Assembly: GCA_018902385.1 (NCBI GenBank)
Contig: JABSSW010000004.1
Location: 868,001 to 932,000, forward strand
Source: Physcia stellaris
Lineage: Eukaryota; Ascomycota; Lecanoromycetes; Caliciales; Physciaceae
DNA: 64,000 nucleotides
Reading direction: 5' to 3'
In this document: piece after piece, positions 49,653 to 61,290 of the stretch
Numbering within the stretch: position 1 is the stretch's first letter
How the letters are laid out: each line of letters begins with the position of its first letter
Program-made: the position numbers and the translations under genes
The notes under the pieces: model-generated
Databases searched by the model: none
What the model saw: the letters and a program-made list of their open reading frames with translations, nothing else
Told to the model about the DNA's origin: nothing

Positions 49653-50819
49653 TTATTTAGCTTTTGTATGTTTTTTTTTTTTGTTCCAATAACTATTCTC
49701 ATCCCCTGGTTGATGCGTTGCCATATTTCCTCTCCATGTTCCGTCACATAGTACAATGAGTCTTGTCCGTATCGAAAAAACATGAATGGGAAGCACGAGC
49801 AAGATGGCCATCCACCAGCACCACAACTTCCAAGACAGCTGATCCGCAGCTATGGACCTACACCCGATGATCCGGATACCCAAAAGCACCCCCATGCCCA
49901 CCGGGGCAATGTAGCCAACGCCAGCCACATCCCATAGCATCGGGCAGACGAACGACCAACCAATAATCGGGACCGCGGTGATCCAGCGTGTCAGCTCCTC
50001 ACCGTAAACAAGCGGCATCGTCTTCCTCCCTCGAGCAATATCCCCACACCGGTCGGGTAGATCCTGCACCTGTACCGTGGTCATGATGACCGCAGCAACG
50101 ACGCCAAGCCAACGCCAGGTTTGATCCGTCAGCTCTTGGTTACCAGACTCGCCCAATGCAACCATCGTAGCGCCTGCGTACAGCGACGATAGTCCGGCCG
50201 CATTTAGTGCGTTGCGAATGAAGGTGCCTTCACTCGAGCCGGCGAGGTCGTTGTACATCCATGAAAGGACCGCCAACGCTGCGGTTTCTTGCAGCGTGCC
50301 CATGATCCACGAGAATAGGAAGATAGCAGGGATCATCCAGAGGAGGAGATGCCGGCCTTTGTCCTCGTTTAATCGCTTGGAGGGAAATGGGCGCCAAGGT
50401 TTGTTGATTGAGTCTTCGAGGATGGATTCCGGTAAGCGCTGGTTGGCGATGGTTTCCATGAGGAGGTTTACCCATGTCCATACCAGGACGTGCGGTAGGC
50501 GTGTAAGGATGTAGATGAGATCTTCGGGAAGGTTGGAGCAGGGTTGATTGGTGATCTCGAATAATGCGCAGCAGAATGCAAATGTTGTGGTGGGTAGAAT
50601 GACTGTTTTCAGGTCGCTCTTGTTGAAGAGCCATAGCGTGTAGAAATTGTAGCTCCAGCACCGATCAGACGATTCAACGTTGTTCGCTTTCTGCGTTGCG
50701 TTTTCAGTTACTGAGTGATGTTGGTGATCTCCAAACTGCGTTTGAAAAGTGAGAAATCTCAGGGTAGCAAGGAGCTTGAGGGCCAAACGACGCTGTGGTA
50801 ATGCGGTATAGATCATCAT
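49653..50819 (-). CDS. UbiA-family membrane prenyltransferase with unusual C-terminal tail
   Basis: A single exon encodes 388 residues. The core (about residues 50-345) closely resembles the UbiA at 22.3-23.3 kb: YTLWLFNKSDLKTVI, then ESILEDSINKPWRPFPSKRL, the motif DLPDRCGDIARGRKTMPLVYG, and LSWKLWCWWM. As in its paralogue, the first Asp motif is modified. The N-terminal about 50 residues form a non-conserved extension. The last about 45 residues differ sharply: after IHVFSI the frame continues as RTRLIVLCDGTWRGN, which resembles the opening of DUF2235 alpha/beta-hydrolase proteins, and then ends in a lysine-rich stretch. This looks like fusion to a fragment of another gene. The acceptor substrate is unknown, and no partner enzyme lies next to it. 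Confidence 0.82.
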   Translation of the reverse strand: MMIYTALPQRRLALKLLATLRFLTFQTQFGDHQHHSVTENATQKANNVESSDRCWSYNFYTLWLFNKSDLKTVILPTTTFAFCCALFEITNQPCSNLPEDLIYILTRLPHVLVWTWVNLLMETIANQRLPESILEDSINKPWRPFPSKRLNEDKGRHLLLWMIPAIFLFSWIMGTLQETAALAVLSWMYNDLAGSSEGTFIRNALNAAGLSSLYAGATMVALGESGNQELTDQTWRWLGVVAAVIMTTVQVQDLPDRCGDIARGRKTMPLVYGEELTRWITAVPIIGWSFVCPMLWDVAGVGYIAPVGMGVLLGIRIIGCRSIAADQLSWKLWCWWMAILLVLPIHVFSIRTRLIVLCDGTWRGNMATHQPGDENSYWNKKKKHTKAK

Positions 50820-52321
50820 TGCTCAAAGAGAATTGGAGTTATATGTTCTGATATATGTTGTGACTGTGCCAAGTCGCAAAATTGACCGGCGTGCGCAAAC
50901 TGACCCAGACACAAAAACGGTGCTGCTCAGTAGTCAATAAAATTTGTAGACAGAATTTTCGGATGCACGCTATTGTTTCGCGTAGGATGATTAAATTCAA
51001 AGGGGAGCTGCTGAGGTGATATAAGCATACGTACAGAGAGGATCAACAGCATGTATTATAAGTGACTCAAAACCATTATACTTTCAGTGGCATCCCAGGC
51101 GAATACGTAGATGGATCGTGGTATTCACCTCGTCTGGAACCATCATGTAGTGTCGACTGCAACACGACCGGTGGCTCTCTTGGCCATGCTGACAGCCAAG
51201 ACATACTTTGCGCAGCTAAGTGTATTGTTTCTCTCTCGAGTTTGATGAACCTCGGCTCATTACTCAAGCCATAGTCTGCAACTGGTATGGCTTCTGGTAC
51301 CATCTGCAGGTGAGATCGATCTGGAGTGCACGATATGTCCCGAAAGAGTTCGTGAAGCAGAGCTATTAATAGACTTAGTAAGCTCTAGTTTCAATCGGAA
51401 GTCGGATGCGGGGCGGGTCGGAGCGCTGGTTTGTGCAACCATAAATTGGTCACTTCAGGGTAGTACGTAGTATCTATACGTCGCAGCCATCTCATACACT
51501 AGTATAGCACTTTCTTGAGTAAGCAATTCTTCGTGTGAACGTAGCTCGAAGGCTATAGTACTCCACAAAACACCAATTGACCGAGTAATAGTCAACGCCA
51601 GCTCGATTCCTGAAGGAAGGAAAAGCAAGATACGATGATCCTGTAAAATTTGCACAAGAGCGAAAATAATTTGCAGGAGCAATTGATGAGAGTTGGAAGT
51701 ATCTAGCAGTTTTACATTATGTACAGATTGGAAAAGTACGAATACGATGAGGTCATATCGGGAATTTGCTGGGTAAAAGATATCTTCCCGATGAATTCAA
51801 GTGTTTCTTATCAAGGACCATTTCCAATCCAACGGATATAAATGTCAAGAAGAGACGACTTGGCAAGATATCATGACATGCGTATCTCATCTGTCTGTCA
51901 CTCCTAAGATTCTCTAGTGAGATAGGATCCTGAGGAGGCATCCAGCAATTGCAAATAACTAACCTCATTTCATGCGACTATGGGTCCCGAAACGTTGTCA
52001 AGCAAGCATTCGAAATTGAGGAATATAAGCTTGCTGCGATACAGTCCACAAGTAGAATGCAGAAGATAACATGTACTATTCTCTAATTTTCGATCTTGTA
52101 GGCTTCGGTTTCTTGCGGTTACGTTTTGATCAGTCGTCACAATCCAACCGACTCTACTTTGACTTTCCGATTTTCCCGCCACTATCAAGATCGCTAGGAT
52201 TGCCGACTTCCTCCGTATATCCTCGAAGATAGTCATAGTCTCTGCATTGACTGGGCCTGTGTCTTATAGCATGGGCTTTCATCGCTTGCTCTAAAAGTTG
52301 ACCGAGACTAGCGCATTCATA
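50820..52321. other. Intergenic, no supported gene
   Basis: Short frames on both strands show no recognisable motif. Composition is mildly AT-rich from about 51450 to 52250. Confidence 0.4.
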
Positions 52322-52918
52322 TCACAATCCACGCACTGTAGAATTTGGCGGCACAATCATCTCATCCTCTCTTCCAACTCTCATACCAGCATAACAATAC
52401 CTCGTCTTATCGCTCTTCATAAACCACCACTCCTTCGCAAACAGCGGTGCAAAGCCTCTATTCACGGCATCAAGCTTGCTTTTCGTATATTCCTCGATGA
52501 AACTCTGGGGCATAGGGTTGACGGTACATCCAAACTCCCACCTCAGGCTTCCAGCTTCGATGACAACCTGATTTTTTAGCGTATGAGATGCCCAGGTATC
52601 CAACGACCAATCCAATATGGTGTTGTACACCATCACTAGACACCTAATTGCCCCGAGCGAGGCAACTGTACCGGCCAACAGTAGGGGAAATATAACAGGG
52701 GCTTGGTATCCTATGACGTTCCAATTTAGGTCTCCTAATAGCATCGGTTGTCGGGGTGTAAGTCTGCGAAGGTGGTCCTCAGCGGAGGGGCTTAGATCGT
52801 GTCGAGCTTTTACGACGGAGTGGTTCTCCATCGGCTCGATTGCTGGATTTATCTGGATACTCGACGGTATAATGGTCAGGAAGTAAAGAAAAGTCATGTA
52901 GACACTCCATGACTGCAT
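52322..52918 (-). CDS. Secreted or membrane-anchored protein, unknown function
   Basis: The ATG at 52918 gives a 198-residue protein with an N-terminal signal-like segment (MQSWSVYMTFLYFLTIIPSS). A second hydrophobic helix in the middle (APVIFPLLLAGTVASLGAI) may span a membrane. The frame is open for a further 40 codons upstream, but that part looks non-coding. The second half has the pattern LRWEFGCTVNPMPQSFIEEY followed by NRGFAPLFAKEWWF, which recalls an uncharacterised fungal group whose members have E-F-G...P..F....A...M...GF.. in the same place. No catalytic residues are recognised. It is intronless as modelled and looks intact. Confidence 0.55.
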   Translation of the reverse strand: MQSWSVYMTFLYFLTIIPSSIQINPAIEPMENHSVVKARHDLSPSAEDHLRRLTPRQPMLLGDLNWNVIGYQAPVIFPLLLAGTVASLGAIRCLVMVYNTILDWSLDTWASHTLKNQVVIEAGSLRWEFGCTVNPMPQSFIEEYTKSKLDAVNRGFAPLFAKEWWFMKSDKTRYCYAGMRVGREDEMIVPPNSTVRGL

Positions 52919-53668
52919 TGTTCGAGGTCCGGCCTCAAACTTCCGAAATATATTGATACGACTGCAATAGCACACAAGCTGCCATGCGCAAGCGCTCAAA
53001 GCTGCGCTTTTAGTTTCGATCACCGTCCTGCGACGCAAATATCGGACTTATTGAATAGACCAGGGGTTCGGGATATAAGGGCCTAAAGTCTTTCAAATCT
53101 GGTGATAATATCTTAGCGGAATAGTTCGTTATCAAAGAACTAGTGAATTTTCCGTTGGCTTACATACTCTTATGTAGAAGGGGTGTGATAAGACCCTGCT
53201 CACCTGCATAGAACCGCGTTGCCGCAAATATGCGAGAGCTGCATTATCACGGCAAGCATATATAAGCGTGATGCCCTCAGCCACTTGCACCCAATGTCAA
53301 ATACCGTCATTTACATTCGTCCATGACTAGATATGGTGCCGAATGCCCGACCTTGTGATCTGTGGAGTTTGGGAGTCGCTATCCTAGACTTAGGAAAAGG
53401 GTATACAGGATCATTTGACACGCAGGAAGTTCGCACATGGCGGGTGATCAGACACCACGCTTGGCTGAGATGCGGGGAACAGTGCGCAATTGCTTTGTAG
53501 ACATGGTTTCCTAGTATCAAGGTTAGTAAGTCGTGTAGCCTGCTCGTACTCACGCAAGATTCCAGGTCTACGGATTACACAATGTGTCTGCCGCCTTGCC
53601 CAAGGGCTATATGCACCTGAGGAGATTACTTTTTGCCTCTAACTACGCTGTAAACGCACACTCATGTT

Positions 53669-55061
53669 CTACCTAAATGCACGCTCAACATGCCTTCTTG
53701 ACCTGGTGTTCAAGTCAGCTAAATTGGCAAGATATTCGGAGAAAAAGATGAATGTAGAAAGGCATTAGGACGAGGAACACGTACCAAGACCAAAAGCGAT
53801 CCCTGCATTCCCCTTCCTGACACACATCCTTTTCACGGCGACAGCAGCGGCCCAAATATCGAACCATCTTGCCTTCTCGATGTCGCCTCCCTCTACGAAA
53901 TTGACGGTGGATACACAGTACCCAGTTCCTAGAAGCTCACAGTCACCATCAGCTACCATGTTCGCTCTCGAACCATATAACCAGAGAAATGGTGAAGCCT
54001 TAAGGAAAGATAGCGGAGAGGGAAGGGGAATCGTGTCAGACGGAAAGACTTACCATCTCTATCTTTCAAACCCGCTGGCGGAATATTCCACGTTGCTTCC
54101 CGAACACCCTGCTTCCCAAACGTAGCCCAGTTGTACTCGACTCGGAGACCAGCAAGCAGATTCTGGCACGCGCCTGCATCGTCGGTGACCTTCTGTGGGG
54201 TGCACATGACTCTAGGCTTGTATGCTTTCACCGTTGCTACGAGGTTACCATGGACTCCTAGATCCAACCATCAGATCTTGGTTCGTGACCCTGCAAGTAT
54301 CGAAAATGATCCGGATAGAAGAGCTTATTGCATGCCTCGGTACTGTGCCAAGGAGGATTGAATTTCCAAATATTCAAGAAGGTTAGATAGCTTTTCCAGA
54401 AGTCATGGCACCAGTGTTGGCGTCAGGAACGTGAGCAACTCCGGAGACGGGAGTGCAATCCGCTTCAAAACCTGCCACTCCATGGCAAAGAATGGATTTG
54501 ACCACGGATAGCATTATTCGGGACGGATGGAGAATAAGACATACCGAGCCTACTTATAACGCCTCCAATAGGCGTATACCTCGCCAAATGGCTCCCTCTC
54601 AACACACACCTCTCCACAACCCTCTGCGCCGCATCCTTCATCTGCTTGTCCGTTGCCGAGTCATCATAGGCCCGGTTTCGGGTATTGCTGATATCAATAG
54701 CACATTTCCCATCAGCAGAAAGATACCGACGGGGCAGCGGCTCTCTAAAGGCGCCTCTACCCCGTTCTCCGAATGTGCGAAGGGTCGTGCCGGAGGGGAG
54801 ACTTTGCAAGGCGTCGATGCAGCTCGAGCGCGAGAGGTCGGTGCCGTAACGACCGCTGTTGCAGTCTACGACGCCTGGGGCGACAGTGAGATTATTGCTC
54901 AAGAATGGTATCGAGCTCTCGTTCAATGGTAAAGTTGAGCCGTCTGATGTTGCGAAGCTGGTGTTTGGGGTTGCAGGTAGTAGAGCTGAGGAGGCTATCC
55001 GAGTGATGGTGAGAAGGCTTGTGAGCCAAGAGAGGTGTGTGAGGACGCCAAAACGATGCAT
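53669..55061 (-). CDS. Secreted cysteine-containing protein, unknown function
   Basis: Four exons (55061-54545, 54257-54054, 53928-53785 and 53718-53669) join in phase to 304 residues. The N-terminus has a signal peptide (THLSWLTSLLTITRIASSAL). The first half contains VDCNSGRYGTDLSRSSCIDAL and LPRRYLSADGKCAIDI, and the second half contains GVHGNLVATVKAYKPRVMC. I recognise this layout from a broad group of secreted ascomycete proteins with no known activity. The last exon is short and ends in VERAFR. The 125-bp third intron is longer than usual, so a small exon could hide within it. The protein is probably extracellular; a role in interaction with a host or the environment is speculation. Confidence 0.72.
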
Positions 55062-56459
55062 GATGAGGTAGTGAATTCACTCGTTAATGTTGGAAAGAGC
55101 CGCATCTCGTGAGGTCTTGTATGATGACGAGGAATGAGCGGATCGCTTGCTCGTTGCGCGTTGTCGGCTGTCAAGGTGCGGCAAAAGCACAAGAATAGAC
55201 ATTAGTACTTCGATGTCGACAAGCGGATTGGCAGCACAGTGAACGAGCCGTAGAGTATAGAGCAATGATTGCGAGGTCATATTTGTAGGTTCATAAAATC
55301 TGCATATATTCAGAATGATTCAGTCCATATCAATTTTCAAGTCTTGGCGCTGCTTGTGGCCTAAACTCCAACAAAAAAAGTGCCAGGCAGTTCGAGAACG
55401 AGAGAACCATTGGGCAAGAGTACTAGAAGCGTGACGTGCCCCGCAGTTGGCACTTTTGGAAGAAATGAAAAAAATAAGATAAGAATGGAGGGTTTCAAAG
55501 TCGTTTCCTTGACAAGTACTCGTAGAAAAGTTCTGCTCTGACAATGTCTTTAGATGATGCCAACAAAAGGAACGCTTCGGTTTTAGTAAGGTATGCTAAT
55601 GTCGATCAGATATCGTAGGGAAAACCGAAGTCAGGCACTGCGGTATGATGCGATAAAGTGGCTAGCCACGGTGAGTCCAGTGTTACAGCAAAGACGCTTG
55701 TTCTGCCATGCTCGAGCCACTGTAACATGAACTCATTAACAGTCGTTCTCACGATAGAATATCGACTGCAGCGTTTTCTTGGTTATGTGACCAATGTCAA
55801 CGAAGAAAGACACTGCTGTGAGAAAAATAGCGAGGTGTTCCAGAGATGCAGTCAATACTCCAAGCTAGACATGGGTGCTAATGCAGGGATGACGACATGA
55901 AAAGGGCTTGAGGGGCTGACCTCCTAGTTAAACAGGAGGTCAATAATGCCCCATTCATTCTCTTCTTTTCCCGCCCACCCACGCCTTGTTTTCAGCCTCC
56001 TTCGGCGTTTTCACTTCCTTTGAAAGCCTTTTCTTCTCTTATCTAGAGGTTCTTCGCTCCATAACCCAGTCGCAGAGGCAGGGGAAGTAGCTAGGCTCTG
56101 AAAGCTGCTCTGCTGGGACACTTTGCTCAGCGGGGGCCGCCTACAGGCCGGCCACGCCCAAAATACCAAGTTTTTGTACACAGCAGTGAAGGAAGTACGC
56201 AGCATTGGCGTAAAGGAGGGAAGATGACGAATTTACCTTCAGTACGAAATCCGGTTGCATGAATATCCAGCAAGTTCGAAAGCTTTCACTTAGTAAATGC
56301 TGACGTCATGCGTCCCACAGACCTTCCACCATGCATCATTGATGTCTCATCTCATCTCATCTATACCCAAGCCCAACACCTCCCCTAGATATCTTCTCCT
56401 ACCTGACTCACGTCCGTATCACCCCAGCCACACCGCAATAGCCCATATCGAGCTTTAGG
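55062..56459. other. Intergenic with a dispersed repeat copy
   Basis: It contains copy 1 of the repeat described at 55626-55830. An AG-rich inverted motif (CTGACCTCCTAGTTAAACAGGAGGTCA) lies at about 55918-55944. No gene was recognised. Confidence 0.45.
55626..55830 (+). repeat. Dispersed repeat, copy 1
   Basis: About 140 bp from 55628 align without gaps to 63138-63277, and a looser match continues downstream where copy 2 has about 45 extra bp. Shared cores include CTCGAGCCACTGTAA and ATTAACAGTCGT. Most differences are C-to-T or G-to-A in copy 2. Confidence 0.75.
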
Positions 56460-58598
56460 TCATTCTGCTAAGGCCTTGATTTTGGTCTTGATGTTCTCGA
56501 CTAATGCTGCGAGACTCACCGTCGCAGACATCAGCTCCAAAAAAGGGACATCGATTTTGAAAACGCGAAATATCCAGGTGCGAAATTCAGCCGCCAGCAT
56601 GCTGTCCATACCGTAGGCTGCAAGATGTTTTTCCATATCCACATTTGCCAACGGCATAAGTGTAAGGTTGGAAAAGCGCTTGGCTGTAAGATCATGGATT
56701 GCGTTTTGGAGCGAGCCATCGCATTTTCGAAGGGCAGAAGTGAGCTCAGTGGAGTGAGAGCTGTTGTTCAGTCTCGATACCTCGGATGTATGTTTGTTAC
56801 CACCGGCTGCACTGACGAGCAGTGATGCACGTGGGTCTTCTAGGGCGAGATTGTCAACTTCGAAGCCTAAGTCCCTAAGCCTTCCGAGTCCGTGCGGCTC
56901 AAGACCGGTAAGGATGTGGCTTGCTGCCAGTGGATCAAAATAAAACTCGGCTGTGCTACTCTCTTCGTGAGACAACGCAAGATCCAGGATTTGGAGGAAT
57001 TCTTCCTGATTGATCGCTTGGATACCTTTGCGAAGGAGTAGATCTTCAATTTCGGGGTTTTCGTGGAGGTAGCCAACTTCTGATATCATGCCTAAACCTA
57101 AGGAGGTGGCTCGTAATCCGTGAGATCTACGAAACCTCGCGAATGCATCGAGAAAGGAGGTGGCCGAGCAGTAATTGCTCTCCGTTGCAGTCCCTACACT
57201 TCCGGAAATTGAGCTTGTCATCAAAAAGAAGTCCAATCTCCGATCAGCCTCCCTCTTCGAAATGGCATTGTGAATATTCCATGTCCCTCTCAGTTTCGGA
57301 TCGATACTCTTGTGCCATGAAGCTTCGCTCATACTGGTAAATGTGCCTCCGATTTCACAATAAATTAGTTTGTTGTATAGACACGGTGTGGTTTGGAGGC
57401 TCACATCAAGGCCCATGGCCGCTTGCACTACCCCACCAAGTATCCCAGGTATACAGTCAAGAGATCGTTGCACATCACTAAAGTTGACCACATCGCCCTT
57501 GACGACGGTGACGGTAGCTCCCATAGCTTCCAAATCGTCGACCAAGCGCCTCGCAGCTGGCCGCTCTCTTCCAGACCGTCCCAGAAATACAAGTTTATTG
57601 GCGCCTCTCGAGACCATCCATTTGGCAATGGATCCTCCAAGCCCGCCCAAGCAGCCAATGAGGAGATATGTAAGGTCTCTAGGGAACTGTGTATTATGTC
57701 TCGAGGGTAAGACCTAAGGCCGTGAGTCAGATGAACGAAACTTGATGCTCGACGAGCTGACCTTGATTTGCGTATCTGGGTTCTCTATGGATATTGCGAT
57801 CTTACCCATGCGAGATCTGGTTCGAAATCTTCGAAACGCGTGTTCGATTTGTGAAATGTCATATACCTCGAGAGGTTGAATTTCCGGGATTTGATCTGAT
57901 CTGTAGAGCTCGAGAACATTACTCATGAGGCTAGAAACCAATCTTAGCAATCAAGACGCCTACAATCTCAGCTTCTAGTTACTCACCTGGACCAGAGTTT
58001 ACGTAGACTCATTTCAGATGAATAATACAGACTCGTCAAGTCAAAAGCCGTGAATGTGGTTGCTATCAAGAAAGGCTTCATGCATAAGTTCCCAGCGTCA
58101 AGGAGGTCCTTTTTGCCAACCTCGATGAATCGGCCGAACTCGGCACAGGCTGTCCAGCTGTCCTGCAACAAGTCGCCCGTCAGCGAATTGAGGACCACAT
58201 CTACTCCTCGCCCTGCTGTAGACTCAAGGACACCTTCCAAGAAGGAAGAATTCCGGGAACTGTATATCTGAGCTGGGTCTAATCCAAAGCTGTTGGCCGG
58301 GAAATCGCGTTGCTCAGAAGTAGCTGCTGTGGCGTGAACCTGATTCGGGCTTTAGCTCCCATGCCTACGATTTCTGCACGAAATCTCACATTTGCTCCTA
58401 CCAGCTTCGCGACATGTATAGCTGTAATGCCGAGACCTCCAGAGCCAGAATGGATCGAAACCCTCTATATGTGGTCAGGACTCTTGATCGAAGACAGGAT
58501 GATACACGTACCTCTCTAGCTTGAAGATTTCCCCGGTGCCGCAATCCGTAAATGGCTGTACCACACTGTCGCCCAGAGCCTCCGCTTGACATTTTCAT
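56460..58598 (-). pseudogene. Truncated highly-reducing polyketide synthase: ER-KR-ACP only
   Basis: Five exons (58598-58512, 58464-58390, 58339-57987, 57930-57762 and 57713-56460) join in phase to about 645 residues. They cover only the C-terminal third of a reducing type I PKS. The enoyl reductase part has the NADPH motif SIHSGSGGLGITAIHVAK and GRGVDVVLNSLTGDLL. The ketoreductase has TYLLIGCLGGLGGSIAKW and the Ser/Tyr region FFLMTSSISG...SNYCSATSF. The carrier domain has the phosphopantetheine serine in YGMDSMLAAEF. Ketosynthase, acyltransferase and dehydratase parts are absent. Recognisable homology stops near 58580, 180 bp from the end of the next gene. What remains is open throughout with sound introns, so truncation appears clean or recent. 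No product can be assigned. Confidence 0.8.
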
Positions 58599-58762
58599 GC
58601 TCGGGGATCATGTATGTCGCGAGCTCCGATGCACATCATGAGCACCTACAAGGAGGGAAATAGCGGATTCATCATGATAATATTGATTTCCCATGAGCTA
58701 CATGAATGATTCTCGCATTATTGTCGTTATCGACCCTTAATGCTCCAACATGCCCCTCTCTA

Positions 58763-61245
58763 TTACTCGCCAGCAGCTTCATCATAGTCTCCACCTTGCG
58801 TTCGTTGCAGAGCCTCACGGAGCTCCTCACCTCCGTCATCTGACTCTCCACCGTATCCACCAAATTCATTAATTTGGAGCGGATATGTGGTGTAATAAGT
58901 ATTGTTCACTGGAGGCCTGCCATAAGCAACATATGCAGTATGACCCTTCAGCTCTACTGCAAATGTTCTTGTGCATGGACGATTTAAGCTCGAGCAAGTC
59001 GTACAATCAGTCGACCCAGTAGCTGGATCTGGACTTCCAAGATTGGGTCCGCAATCGGGACGACGATTGTGATCGCGATGATTCAATACGCACAAGTCGC
59101 ACCGGTATCGACGAGGCTCCTCTCTGGAGGGAAACGAGTTGGCAATCCGCAATCCTGCCGCGGCTAGCTCTGCAGTGATATCGGCCCTTGATCTTAGCGT
59201 TGGACTTGGCTTAGGCTTTGACATGGGCGAATTTTGGACAGTGATGACCCGGTTGAGTACGTCGAAAGACAGTTCTTTGATACGAAGAGCCTGGGCTGTG
59301 ACGATGGTGTTCATGAAAGCTGGCGGATTGATCCATTCGATCTGCATTACCTGAGTATACACCATCATAGCCTTCTCGTATCCAACCCGGGCGCAGTGCT
59401 CTGTACTCTTGTTGAAATTTTGACGCATTTGATAATAAACCTTCTCCCATGTCCCATTATCTGGCCGCTGATATTGGATTGCCATTCCCAGTTCGTGCGT
59501 CTTGAGCCAATTTGAGTACGGGCCCACACTTTCAAGTCGGGCATATGGAGAAGGATGCGGTTGATTGTTGGTCATGACCTCGACGGAAAAGTAAGCATGA
59601 GTAACATCAAGCTTCCTGACTTGAGTAGGTGCAAGAAAGCTGAACATCTGTCCAGAGAAAGGTAGGAAGTCGTTGACAATCTTCATGATGGGACGTCTAA
59701 AGATTAACATGTTATGCTCCGGTACAGACATCTTGACCTGTTGTAAGTAAGTGTTAGCGACAGAAGCCTGCACAATCGCCTAATCATTGTTCGCTACCTG
59801 CGCAATGTGTAATGGTGCGAGAGTAAGTGCTTGTTCTCGAAGTGCTTTACATGTTACTTCCGATGGAGTGGCCAATGCAAGGGACTTATTTGGTAATTGA
59901 CAGTCTACCCGACAAGGAAGTGCTGACCTACCCAGATTGGTTTTTCTCCATGTTGTAACGATTCAGTCATCGGCGAGTTGTAATTCAACCCTTTCGCACC
60001 CAGTCGACTGCATATCGGCACCCATCCAAGAGACTCAAATGCGCTCTGAGCATTTGAATGGAATTCTATGGCGTCTGCTCGGTGATAGTACTCCTGGTGA
60101 AGTGCATCTTCCTCACTGGGCTCATCCTGGAGTGTCAGGAGATGCTCGTCGTATGTACCGAATATCAAGAAGAAAGCTTGCTCTAGTAACCGCCGGTAAA
60201 GTATGCCTTGTGTTCTAGTCAAGGGTATCCGAAAGACCGCTCGAGCCTTGCTAGCAAAACTATAGTGTGGACTCTTGGCGTCTACACCGGAGGATATCTT
60301 GTAGTTATGACCGGATATTCTCTGCGCCAGATCACCTGTTCATGATTCTCGGAGTCAGCGTCACGTTCTGGAGAATGTGTAAATCGGGCTTTTCAAACAG
60401 ATCGCTCTCACAACGTATCTGAGACCTCACTGCCAAGGTTTCAAAAAGGCAAAGAAGAGCTAGGCGATAATTACCAGTGGTTCCCACGTAAAAACCTAAA
60501 CCTTTGCTATCATGCTGATAGAAGATGAGGTAGGTAGCGTCACCATGATCATTGGTCTGTGCTTGAGTGAGTCTGGAGAAGTCCTCGATTGTGGATTGAG
60601 GATTGGAAAGGACGGCCTCAACGTCTGATGGCATTTCTTGAATTGCTCTGTTCGCTAGCGTCAAGATCCGGTCATCACTCCGCAAGAATACCACATCTTC
60701 GGTCTTCAAGCGATCGTGACGTTCGAAGTTCCTGAGACTGAGGAGAACCGCCGACAGAACCTTGCCTATCTTGGAGTTGCTGTTGCTAGCCACCTTGGTA
60801 ATATCCATCGCCTTGTTTTCCGGATTCAAAGTAACGAAGGTTACCGGTTTATCCTGAGGCACTCTACCAACGGATCAGCATTGCCAGCGTCGGGCGAACA
60901 TAAAGCCAATACCCTTCCTTGACATATCTGGTCGCGATCCAGCCGTTGACTGGAGGATCACGGCGGTATAGACTGACATTGACCTGACCAGATGATCTTT
61001 CATAGATGACTCCATAATCACCTCTATCGGATGTTAGAACCAATCCAGTGACTGGTATCGGGCAGTTTGCAGAAAGTCTTACGCCTTAGTCTTGAGCAAT
61101 TTGCGTTGCTTTGGATCCTTGGGGTCTGGGGTCTGGTCCCGCAGGATTTGGCAAGTGATGCCAACAGGCTAGAGATACGTCAGTGTTTCCGATGCCGCCC
61201 AAGTGTTGGTTGACCTACCTCCTTGGTCTTACTAGCTGACTGCAT
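58763..61245 (-). CDS. Uncharacterised multi-exon protein with Cys-rich C-terminal region
   Basis: Six exons (61245-61219, 61168-61083, 61023-60913, 60863-60336, 60259-59798 and 59737-58763) give about 729 residues. I do not recognise the family. The N-terminal part contains YGVIYERSSGQVNVSLYRRD and a mostly helical region with GLGFYVGTTGNYRLALL, where YVGTTGN loosely recalls the GIY-YIG nuclease core but without its other motifs. The C-terminal part has spaced cysteines (RCDLCVLNHRDHNRRPDC, then TDCTTCSSLNRPCTRTF) that could bind metal, and an acidic Gly-rich tail. The frame changes near 59908-59910 in exon 5, where one base seems missing; reading then continues as VDCQLPNKSLALATPSEV. The start lies 46 bp from the inverted-repeat element at 61291. 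Confidence 0.6.
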
Positions 61246-61290
61246 GGCGTTCAGTTACCTTGCTTTGACAATTGAGGCGGTCCCAGTCAG

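Noticed and set aside
60260-60335. Apparent frameshift between exons 4 and 5 of the 729-residue gene
   Set aside because: A 76-bp intron (GTGATC..CTATAG) joins the frames in phase, so no missing base is needed there.
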